64,000 bases of DNA. Source: JAAUTY01 sp964397305. Its GTDB lineage: Bacteria > Cyanobacteriota > Cyanobacteriia > Cyanobacteriales > Spirulinaceae. A model generated the notes under the pieces. It saw only the letters and a list, made by a program, of their open reading frames with translations. It was not told the origin of the DNA and did no database searches. The translations under genes and the position numbers were made by a program. The DNA is taken from assembly GCA_964397305.1 (NCBI GenBank), contig CAYNIP010000014.1, positions 1 through 64,000 on the forward strand, in the 5' to 3' direction. The first letter of the stretch is position 1, and every line of letters begins with the position of its first letter. Shown here piece by piece: positions 1-6,748 of the stretch.

Positions 1-115
1 CTGAAGCGCAACTACGGTGGTTCTATATTGACGTAGTTGGGCTTTAGCCCTCCGGGAGAGCCCTGAAGCGCCACTGGTGACGACTTCTTCTTAGGCCCTC
101 GCTTCGGTTTCATGC

Positions 116-391
116 TCAGGGGGAAAAAGCGGGTTTCCTGCCCCGCCCGGCTCGGATCTCTAGACCCTTGCTGCCTTCCGCTTGGTAACGTCGTCCCCAC
201 TGATAGACCATCCTTGGTGTTCGGGGTCTGAGCAAGCCTTGGAGCGCTCCTGGCAATCCCGATTCACCGCCAGCGTTCAGCAAGGCAGCCGCTCGCTCTC
301 GCAGGTCCGGACGCTTGTCCCGCGTCCGGAGCGCTTCTAGTTTTTCTTTTTCTGAGGTGCTCAGCTTCAGTTCAATGGGTCGGCGACTCAT
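116..391 (-). pseudogene. Truncated transposase: N-terminal helix-turn-helix part (IS630-like)
   Basis: The 91-residue product starts MSRRPIELKLSTSEKE and contains a helix-turn-helix stretch (about residues 20-70) followed by a GRGRKPAFSP end. This is the usual N-terminal module of cyanobacterial IS630-type transposases, where it sits ahead of a DDE catalytic domain. No catalytic domain follows: the reading frame stops at 116 and the next 115 bases encode nothing transposase-like. ATG at 391 is chosen because the extension to 505 lacks family-like sequence. Family assignment is by sequence resemblance; the truncation is seen directly, though the window edge is close. Confidence 0.5.
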
Positions 392-569
392 TAAACTATC
401 CTCTTCTTTGTCTCTCTCCTCAACGATGCACTTATTTTCTGAAATTCCATCAGCGCAACTACGGGGTCTGATGGGCAATGATTGCATTGGATTGCCAAAG
501 CCCAATAACTGCGCCTGCTCCCCTCAGCTTGCGTCCCGAAACAAGGTATGGGTTAATAAGTGGCTTAGA

Positions 570-587
570 AATGTAACAAGTTTTAAC
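570..587 (-). promoter_or_regulatory. HLR1-like direct repeat (possible RpaB site)
   Basis: On the minus strand the sequence reads GTTAAAAC-TT-GTTACATT. HLR1, the RpaB target in light-responsive cyanobacterial promoters, is two GTTACANN-type half-sites two bases apart. One half matches and the other has one mismatch. It ends 13 bases before the high-light-inducible protein start, which is very close for a promoter element, so it remains a guess. Confidence 0.35.
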
Positions 588-600
588 TTTTGTGGCCCTT

Positions 601-771
601 ATGGAACCAACTTCCACTCCCCCAACCCCCAATCTGCCTGAACCCAAGTTTGGCTTCAACTACTACGCCGAGTGCCTCAACGGCCGCGCGGCGATGATTG
701 GCTTCATCTTGGCACTCCTGATCGAAGCTTTGACGGGTCAAGGGGTTTTGGGCTGGTTAGGGCTGTATTAG
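601..771 (+). CDS. High-light-inducible protein (HLIP, single-helix chlorophyll-binding)
   Basis: A 56-residue protein begins MEPTSTPPTPNLPEPKFGFN. A short Pro-rich N-terminus is followed by ECLNGRAAMIGF and a hydrophobic helix ending GWLGLY. The E-x-x-N-G-R-x-A-M-I-G-F motif is the chlorophyll-binding signature of the LHC/HLIP family; Glu and Asn/Arg are the pigment ligands. HLIPs are single-span thylakoid proteins that bind chlorophyll and carotenoid near photosystem II under light stress. Length is typical (50-70 residues). No strong ribosome site precedes the ATG. A possible HLR1 element lies just upstream. Function is inferred from the motif, which is unmistakable. Confidence 0.88.
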   Translation: MEPTSTPPTPNLPEPKFGFNYYAECLNGRAAMIGFILALLIEALTGQGVLGWLGLY

Positions 772-922
772 CTTCCCCGTGGCAGCCGACCGACAGCAGC
801 AACCCCGATCCTGACAGACTCTTAAATTTGTCATTACCTGGCGTTTACCTTGACCGACTACGCTAGTGCCAGTTTTATGTTGTACTGGCTCGGTTGCTGC
901 TCGTTGTGAGATCCAGCTTGTT

Positions 923-1546
923 ATGCTCTTGACACATCCGGATGGCAACATCGTCGCCCCTGAAGATCTCAAGGAGGGGCGACGCCTCCACCTCTATCAT
1001 CGCGGCGAGCAAATTCCCCTTGACCACCAAGGCCTTTGGCAAGTTTATCGTGGGACGGTTGAACTGAGTACAACGCAGCCTGGGGGTGAGGAAGTGCTTT
1101 TGGGCTGGGTTCAGCCCTCTTCCTTCTTCGGGATGTGGCTAACCCATTTGGATGTCTACGCCGCCCGCTCCCTGTCTGATGTTTACCTGCGGTGGTTCTT
1201 TCTCAGCGAGATTGAGGCCTCCCCGCACCTAGGCAGCCAACTCGCGACGAGCCTTGCCCGCCGTCTGCGCCAAACGGAAGCGATGTTGGCGATCGCCGGT
1301 CAGCGCCGGGTCGAAGATCGCCTTTGTCATCTGCTCCATCTCCTCAAGGACGAGATGGGCCAAACTTCCGATGGGGGCATTCGTATTGAGATGCGCTTCA
1401 CGCACCAGACGCTTGCCAACGCCATTGGCACAACCCGGGTCACGATCACCCGCCTCCTCGGCAAGCTCCAGCGCCAAGGCTGCATTACCTTTGACCGTGA
1501 TCGCCACATCATCATCCAGAGCGCTGACCTGCTTTGCTGTTCCTGA
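923..1546 (+). CDS. Crp/Fnr-family transcriptional regulator, NtcA-like DNA-binding domain
   Basis: About 207 residues: a cyclic-nucleotide-type beta-roll (residues 1-100, with YRGTVELSTT and GEEVLLGW), a dimer helix, and a winged helix near residues 160-200. The recognition region AIGTTRVTITRLLGKL closely resembles that of NtcA, so DNA targets may be similar. The glycine/glutamate and arginine/serine cAMP-binding signature is absent, suggesting another effector or none. A GTG at 866 would add 19 residues; ATG 923 fits where the domain begins. The nitrogen regulator ntcB is 1.4 kb downstream. It is not NtcA itself, which is more conserved, but could be a paralogue acting in nitrogen or carbon control. 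Confidence 0.75.
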   Translation: MLLTHPDGNIVAPEDLKEGRRLHLYHRGEQIPLDHQGLWQVYRGTVELSTTQPGGEEVLLGWVQPSSFFGMWLTHLDVYAARSLSDVYLRWFFLSEIEASPHLGSQLATSLARRLRQTEAMLAIAGQRRVEDRLCHLLHLLKDEMGQTSDGGIRIEMRFTHQTLANAIGTTRVTITRLLGKLQRQGCITFDRDRHIIIQSADLLCCS

Positions 1547-1703
1547 GCCAGGGCTGCTGAGGGTGGCGGGCCTCAAGGCAGGGACGGAAGCGGCTAGATT
1601 TGCATAGTAGTGATTTGAGTTTCGCATCATCAGGCTTGCTGATTCCGGCGGAGCCGCGGACAATGACCCCAAACCTTTGTCCCTCAGCCGCGAGAGCGCC
1701 CCT

Positions 1704-2861
1704 ATGTCCGCAGATCCCCCGGCTCATGATCCGCGAGCGGTTCCTGCTGCCACCCCCCTGCCGTTACCCGCTGGGACGGCTGACTCCCCTACGGCAACAC
1801 CCGCTCTCACTTCAGCCCTTGCTGCCCTTCAGAGTGGTGATTTTGCGGCGGGCTGGGAGGCGACTAAGCGGCTGCCGCCTTTGGGGGCGATCGCCATTCC
1901 GCCCTTGATCCAGCTCCTCAACACGCCGGAAACCGATCCCGACACCCGCTGGCTCGCAGTCCGGAGCCTGGCGGCCTGTGAGGCCCCAGCGGCGGTGGCG
2001 GCCCTGGCCGATTTGTTGCACCGCACTACCGATGAGGACTTGGCGATCCTGGCCAGTCAAGCCCTGGCCACGGCTGGCCCCCAAGCCCGAACCGCGTTGG
2101 TCGCTTCTTTGCGAGCTGTAGAAACTCGCTTGGCGGCGACCCGAGCCTTGGCACAATTCGGGGAAGCCGTCGAACCCTTGCTTTCCGTGGCTCAGGATGC
2201 CAATCCAGAAGTGCGCTGGCTGGCGATCGCCGGTCTGAGCCATTCCCAAGAGGCCCGCGTGCTCCCGGTCTTGATCACGGCCCTGCAAGATCCCGTAGCC
2301 CAGGTGCGCCGCGAGGCCGTCAGTGCCCTGGGCCTCTGGGCCGATAGGGATCACCCGTCTGACCTGTTGTTGCAGCTTCAGCCCTGCCTCTACGATCCGG
2401 ATCTCGGCGTGAGCCAACAAGCGGCCTGCGCCCTCAGCCGCTTTCAAAACCAGGCGGCGGCGGCAGCTCTCAGTCAGGCTCTGCACGGCTCGGCAATTCC
2501 CGTTTCCTTGCAGTGTGATCTGTTGCGGGCCTTGGGGTGGCTGCGGGTTCCGCAGCGGCTGGAGTATTTGGGCCAGGCTCTCCAGGCTCTGCCCGCAACG
2601 GCGGCTCGCCTAGAAACGATTCGCAGCTTGGCCCGGGCTACGGCTGCTCAGGAACGGGTGATCGCCAGTCGCATTCTTGCCGACTGGTTCGCCACGCCGG
2701 CGGGCCAAGCCAGTGAGCGCCCTGTACAGCAAGCCCTCGCCCAGGCCTGGGGCCAGCTCGGCACGCCCAGGGCGCGGGCGGCTCTGGAGCAATTGTTGGC
2801 GGCTCCGGATGCCAGCGTCCGGCTCCACGCCCGGGCTGCTTGGGAGCACTGGGGGGCCTAA
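1704..2861 (+). CDS. HEAT-repeat protein (PBS-lyase-like repeats)
   Basis: The 385-residue protein is a run of about eleven alpha-helical HEAT repeats with motifs such as EVRWLAIAGLSHS and QVRREAVSALGLW. A Pro/Ala-rich N-terminus of about 50 residues precedes them. Such repeats make a curved scaffold; in cyanobacteria they occur in bilin lyases (CpcE/F, NblB) and in many proteins of unknown role. The specific CpcE or NblB residue patterns are not clear here. ATG 1704 is preferred over the in-frame TTG at 1677. It stands alone between two regulators. Fold is confident, function unknown. Confidence 0.75.
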   Translation: MSADPPAHDPRAVPAATPLPLPAGTADSPTATPALTSALAALQSGDFAAGWEATKRLPPLGAIAIPPLIQLLNTPETDPDTRWLAVRSLAACEAPAAVAALADLLHRTTDEDLAILASQALATAGPQARTALVASLRAVETRLAATRALAQFGEAVEPLLSVAQDANPEVRWLAIAGLSHSQEARVLPVLITALQDPVAQVRREAVSALGLWADRDHPSDLLLQLQPCLYDPDLGVSQQAACALSRFQNQAAAAALSQALHGSAIPVSLQCDLLRALGWLRVPQRLEYLGQALQALPATAARLETIRSLARATAAQERVIASRILADWFATPAGQASERPVQQALAQAWGQLGTPRARAALEQLLAAPDASVRLHARAAWEHWGA

Positions 2862-2898
2862 GGGGAGCACGAGGGCGCGGCTCTGGGAACGGCAAACC

Positions 2899-2940
2899 GT
2901 ATCGCCTCCTACCAAACAGGACGGTTAAATCCGCTAGCTT
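2899..2940 (+). promoter_or_regulatory. NtcA-activated promoter of ntcB
   Basis: GTA-N8-TAC lies at 2899-2912 (GTATCGCCTCCTAC). Twenty-two bases further is TAGCTT (2935-2940), matching the TAN3T -10 box. This is the canonical class II NtcA-activated layout, with NtcA in place of a -35 box. Transcription would start near 2947, about 30 bases before the ntcB ATG, which supports ATG 2977 over the GTG at 2950. The site is seen in the sequence; activity is inferred. Confidence 0.8.
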
Positions 2941-2976
2941 GAAAGGATCGTGCCCTCGCTTTCAACCCTAGCCGGA

Positions 2977-3936
2977 ATGCGGATTGAGCAACTTCAAGCC
3001 TTTCTCGCGGTCGCGGAAACTGGTAACTTTGGCCAGGCAGCGCGCCAGTGCCAGGTGAGCCAATCGTCCATCAGCCGCCAGATTCAGGTGCTCGAGGCCG
3101 CCCTCGGGATGCCCCTATTTCACCGTTCCAACCACGCCAAACTCACGCTGGCGGGGGAACACCTGCTGCCCCGGGCCCGCAAAATCTGCCAGGAGTGGGA
3201 GACGGCGGTGCGGAACCTGACCGAATTGCGGGAAGGGAAGCAACCCGAACTCTGTGTGGCGGCGATCCATTCGGTCTGTGCCTATTACCTGCCGCCCGTG
3301 CTCCATACCTTTTGCAAGGACTATCCGGAGGTGCAACTGCGAGTCACGGCCCTGGGGAGCGATCGCGCCCTGAAGGTCCTGCGCGATGGCTTGGTAGATG
3401 TCGCAATTGTGATGAATAATCGCCTCCTCACCGCCACCCCGGAAATGGTGGTCGAGCCCCTGTTTAGCGAACCGATCCAGGCCCTGATGGCGGCGGAACA
3501 CCCGCTTGCAGATCAATTCCCCCTCGCCTGGACGGATCTCTGCACCTATCCCCAAGTCGTGTTTAAGGACGGCTACGGGATGCAGCGCCTAGTCCAGACC
3601 TTGTTTGCCAAGTCCAACTGCCTGCTGCAAGTCGCGATGGAACTGAATACGCTCGATGCCTTTCGAGGCGTAGTGCGCCGGGGTCACTACATCGCCTTGC
3701 TCCCCCAGTCGGCCCTGGCCGAGGCCTTGGAGGACCCGGAGCTAGCTGTGCGGCCCGTGGCCCTGCCCCCGGACCTGATCCTAGAAGGGGTTGCAACCCC
3801 AGAGTTGACCCGGCAGGTGGTCCTGGCTACGACCAAGGATCGCCTCTATGTGCCTCCCATTGCCTACTTTTGCGAGTTGGTGCGCCAACTGCCACGGGGG
3901 ACGGGGGATAGGGGAGGAGGGATGGAGGATGCCTGA
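2977..3936 (+). CDS. ntcB: LysR-family nitrogen assimilation regulator NtcB
   Basis: The 319-residue LysR regulator has an N-terminal winged helix (MRIEQLQAFLAVAETGNFGQ; recognition helix around VSQSSISRQIQVLE) and an effector domain from about residue 90. Diagnostic NtcB segments include LCVAAIHSVCAYYLPPVL, TALGSDRALKVLRDGLVD, VVFKDGYGMQRLVQ and ELNTLDAFRGVV. NtcB activates nitrate/nitrite assimilation genes in response to nitrite, alongside NtcA. Its own promoter carries a perfect NtcA site. The C-terminus has a Gly/Arg-rich tail. The nirB-like gene follows after about 150 bases on the same strand, an arrangement also known in other cyanobacteria. Confidence 0.9.
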   Translation: MRIEQLQAFLAVAETGNFGQAARQCQVSQSSISRQIQVLEAALGMPLFHRSNHAKLTLAGEHLLPRARKICQEWETAVRNLTELREGKQPELCVAAIHSVCAYYLPPVLHTFCKDYPEVQLRVTALGSDRALKVLRDGLVDVAIVMNNRLLTATPEMVVEPLFSEPIQALMAAEHPLADQFPLAWTDLCTYPQVVFKDGYGMQRLVQTLFAKSNCLLQVAMELNTLDAFRGVVRRGHYIALLPQSALAEALEDPELAVRPVALPPDLILEGVATPELTRQVVLATTKDRLYVPPIAYFCELVRQLPRGTGDRGGGMEDA

Positions 3937-4084
3937 GCGGGCTGGGGCTGGGGCAGCGTGGTGCCAAGGACTCACCAAACCCGTGCCCGCAGGAAGTCAG
4001 CGACAGAAATTGTTAAACTCTGATCCGGTGATACGGCCCCTGTTTCTGATGCTTTACCGATTGTATTAGAGTTAATCAATTCTT

Positions 4085-5140
4085 GTGAGTCAAGTCTTTC
4101 GTGAACTACTGAAAAAGGTTGGGAATGGGGCCCATACCAAGCAGGATCTGAGTCGCGCTGAGGCGGCCTTAGCCCTGCGCTTGATGCTGGCCCAGGAGGC
4201 GACTCCGGCGCAAGTGGGGGCTTTTTTGATCGCCCACCGGATTAAGCGCCCGACCTGTGAGGAACTGGCGGGAATGCTGGATACCTATGCAGAACTGGGT
4301 CCCCAAGTCCCGGCCTTGCCTGAGTCGAAACCACCGGTTTTGGTGTTGAGTACCCCCTATGATGGGCGATCGCGCACCGCGCCGGTCACGACCCTCACCG
4401 CCCTGTTTTTGGCCACGGCGGGGCAGCCGGTACTGCTGCATGGGGGCGATCGCGCCCCCACGAAGTACGGCCTGCCCCTGAGTGAGCTGCTGCTGGGCCT
4501 GGGCCTCGACTTTACGGCCCTGTCCCTGGCGCAACTGCAACGGGTGTTGGCTGAGGCCAATTTGGGCTTTGTCTACACACCGCGCCATTTTCCCGCCACC
4601 CAAGCCCTCATGGTCTACCGGGACGAAATTGGCAAGCGCCCTCCCCTCGCAACCTTGGAGTTGATCTGGCTGCCCTACAGCGGCCCTGGCCGGGCGATCG
4701 CGGGCTATGTGCATCCGCCCACGGCCTCCCTGCTCCGGGGGGCCTTGGCTCAGCGGGGGGTAACGGATCTCCTGCTGGTTAAAGGGCTGGAAGGGAGCTG
4801 CGACTTGCCGCGCGGGCGGACGGCGATCGCCGCCCTGAGCAATCCTGCGGCCCCCGGAGGCTGCGATTACCTGAAGCTACCCCCCCGAGACTGGGGCTAT
4901 GACGGGGAGGACAGCCCTTGCCCGCCGTTGCCGACCTTGCTAGCTCAGTATGAGGCCATTCTTCAGGGGGAAAGCAACCCCCTGCTCCCGGCTGTCTTGT
5001 GGAATGCGGGCTTCTACCTCTGGCAATTGGGCCGTGCAGCCGATCTGGGGGCCGGGCTGGAGCTGGCGAAGACTTGGCTGAGCACAGGCCGCGTTTGGGC
5101 CCAGCGCCAGGATATCCAGGCGGCGATCGCCCGGGCCTGA
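4085..5140 (+). CDS. Anthranilate-phosphoribosyltransferase-like protein (NirB-like)
   Basis: 351 residues with the two-domain TrpD fold: a helical N-terminus (EEATPAQVGAFLIAHRIK...EELAGMLD) and an alpha/beta domain with TLTALFLATAGQPVLLHGG. In true TrpD the PRPP loop is GTGGD followed by T-F-N-I-S-T; here the region reads STPYDGRSRTAPVTT, so the loop is lost and anthranilate transfer is unlikely. Genes of this type, next to ntcB, have been called nirB in cyanobacteria and linked to full nitrite assimilation. That is family knowledge; the exact role is unknown. GTG start is at 4085. It follows ntcB and is likely co-regulated. A TrpD2/YbiB-like nucleic-acid-binding role is an alternative. Confidence 0.75.
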   Translation: MSQVFRELLKKVGNGAHTKQDLSRAEAALALRLMLAQEATPAQVGAFLIAHRIKRPTCEELAGMLDTYAELGPQVPALPESKPPVLVLSTPYDGRSRTAPVTTLTALFLATAGQPVLLHGGDRAPTKYGLPLSELLLGLGLDFTALSLAQLQRVLAEANLGFVYTPRHFPATQALMVYRDEIGKRPPLATLELIWLPYSGPGRAIAGYVHPPTASLLRGALAQRGVTDLLLVKGLEGSCDLPRGRTAIAALSNPAAPGGCDYLKLPPRDWGYDGEDSPCPPLPTLLAQYEAILQGESNPLLPAVLWNAGFYLWQLGRAADLGAGLELAKTWLSTGRVWAQRQDIQAAIARA

Positions 5141-5154
5141 ATTCCCCGCAACGC

Positions 5155-5316
5155 CTAAAACCGGTAAGAGTGGCTGTAGCGCTGCTCGATGGGGGTGACA
5201 ATGAATTCGCCGTAGCGATCGCTAAAGCGCCAGAAGGCCTGGAGACAATTCACCCATGGCTGGGCTGGGGTGGCAAGGCGGCGCGTCGAGCTGGGAGCAG
5301 GAGTGGAACGGTGCAT
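5155..5316 (-). CDS. Small conserved-looking protein of unknown function
   Basis: A 53-residue frame on the minus strand ends WRFSDRYGEFIVTPIEQRYSHSYRF. Its aromatic-rich, non-repetitive C-terminus and third-position G/C bias look like coding sequence, not a shadow of another gene, since no gene lies opposite. The N-terminus is Ser/Thr/Pro/Arg-rich. No membrane span or signal peptide is visible. It lies tail-to-tail with nirB-like. I do not recognise the family and the call rests on sequence character alone. Confidence 0.4.
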   Translation of the reverse strand: MHRSTPAPSSTRRLATPAQPWVNCLQAFWRFSDRYGEFIVTPIEQRYSHSYRF

Positions 5317-5453
5317 GGCGGACCTCCGAAAAAGCGCTGGGGATGAGCCGCAAAGCAACGGCTGACCCCCTTAATCTAACAGCGCCTCTAGGCTCATCCT
5401 AGTCACCGATTTCATAGCTCCCATGAGGGATTTTGATGGCTGCTGGATTGCCC

Positions 5454-5903
5454 TCAATCCTGCACATACTCGTGCCCCTGCACCAAGGCCACCTCGGCCC
5501 GCACCAGCTCCCGCCCTAAATAGAGCGCATGATCCAAGCGCGTCAGCGGGCAAGGATCGGCTACCTCGGTTAGCTTGATTCCCAGTTCCTTAGCGGTGCG
5601 GCCGGTGTAGCGCGTTGTCGGCTGGCGTTGGACTCCCCCGCCCCGGACCGGGATCGGTTCCCCCGTCTCGGGGTCACAGGCTAGGCCCCGGTCATCGATC
5701 GTATTGGTGTAGTGGTCAGCGCAGATCAGTCCGGCTTCGCGGTCGAGGTAGAGAATAAAGTATCCAGCCGGATCGAGGTCGATAAATCGTTTCGAGAGTT
5801 TGTCATCGAGGGCAGCTAACTCCGCCGCCCGGTTAGAACTTATTGGCATCGGTAAGGTGGTGACGGTTTGCAATTCAGCCGGCTTCTCGTTAGGGGACGC
5901 CAT
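5454..5903 (-). CDS. DUF4346-domain protein
   Basis: 149 residues, starting MASPNEKPAELQ at 5903. From residue 50 on it has DLDPAGYFILYLDREAGLI, CDPETGEPIPVRGGG, YTGRTAKELG and LTRLDHALYLGRELV, the pattern of DUF4346. In cyanobacteria this domain occurs alone or fused behind a dihydropteroate-synthase-like domain. Here it stands alone, so a regulatory or accessory role in pterin/folate metabolism is only a guess. Longer in-frame extensions to 6080 overlap the divergent gene and read as nonsense. The gene is divergent from the secreted protein at 5952, sharing a 48-base promoter gap. Confidence 0.75.
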   Translation of the reverse strand: MASPNEKPAELQTVTTLPMPISSNRAAELAALDDKLSKRFIDLDPAGYFILYLDREAGLICADHYTNTIDDRGLACDPETGEPIPVRGGGVQRQPTTRYTGRTAKELGIKLTEVADPCPLTRLDHALYLGRELVRAEVALVQGHEYVQD

Positions 5904-5951
5904 TCCTACTGGGTAATCTTTGACTATAGTACAAAATCCCAATACTAGGCT

Positions 5952-6539
5952 ATGAACACCTTGCACTGGCTCGGGGCCCTGGGGGCGATCGCCAGCCTCC
6001 TCGGTCCCCTCGGCCTCCCCCCCGCCCAGGCCCAGCGCCTCTGCGATACCGGCGAGTATGAGCCCGCCGCGACGACCCAACGCACCGTGACGCTACCGCA
6101 ATTTGGCCTCGCCGTCACCATTCCCAGCAACTACCGTACCCTGCGGCGTCAGGATGGCACGGTGGAAATTCTCCACCCCCAGGACTACGAATTCATACAG
6201 TGCATTCTGGCCGGGGGTCTTGGCGGACGAGGCTACTACTCCGAGAGCCTGCGCCTGGTCCCTCGCGATCGCCGCCTCAGCCTCCGAGAACAGGCCCTGG
6301 TGCTCAGTGGCAACGGCGCGGACGCGGTGGGGCCCGGAGGCCAACGTATCCGCGCTGAGCCCTACCGCGTCGGGGACTGGGTGGGGTATCTGGTCGAGTC
6401 GGTCAGTGGTTACGGCGTCACCTTTGTGAGCGAACAGCCCCGGCAGCCCCAATTCCTCCTCGTCGTGGCGGCCGGGTGTGATTGCCCAGTGGAGCGGGAG
6501 GCCGTGACAGATCTTCTTTCAAGAATGCGACGGCTCTAG
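5952..6539 (+). CDS. Secreted hypothetical protein
   Basis: 195 residues with a clear signal peptide: hydrophobic core LGALGAIASLLGPLGL, cleavage expected after AQA near residue 28. The mature part is soluble and has four cysteines (RLCDTG, IQCIL, AAGCDCP), allowing disulfides in the periplasm or lumen. The segment TVTLPQFGLAVTIPSNYR followed by a beta-rich body is seen in several cyanobacterial exported proteins with no assigned role. It is divergent from DUF4346. I do not recognise a named family. Confidence 0.65.
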   Translation: MNTLHWLGALGAIASLLGPLGLPPAQAQRLCDTGEYEPAATTQRTVTLPQFGLAVTIPSNYRTLRRQDGTVEILHPQDYEFIQCILAGGLGGRGYYSESLRLVPRDRRLSLREQALVLSGNGADAVGPGGQRIRAEPYRVGDWVGYLVESVSGYGVTFVSEQPRQPQFLLVVAAGCDCPVEREAVTDLLSRMRRL

Positions 6540-6748
6540 ATAAAATTTCTCGCCAAAAATAAAATCAATCAACCCTTAGTGGCCTTGCGATTGACCGGAT
6601 CAGGCCCTAGGAACTGAGCAATAACTAATCGTTGGGGAAACGCTCCTCGGGGGTAAAATTCCGCTGAATCCCGGAATCCGTCCTCCCCTCAGGCGTGTTA
6701 GCTTGGATTGGGGTGCCCTACAACCAATGATTCGCATTGAGGAAAATC

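Noticed and set aside
1..115. Possible catalytic part of the transposase in another frame
   Set aside because: Frames here show Lys/Pro-rich noise and a GGGCTTTAGCCC-type palindrome, with no DDE motif.
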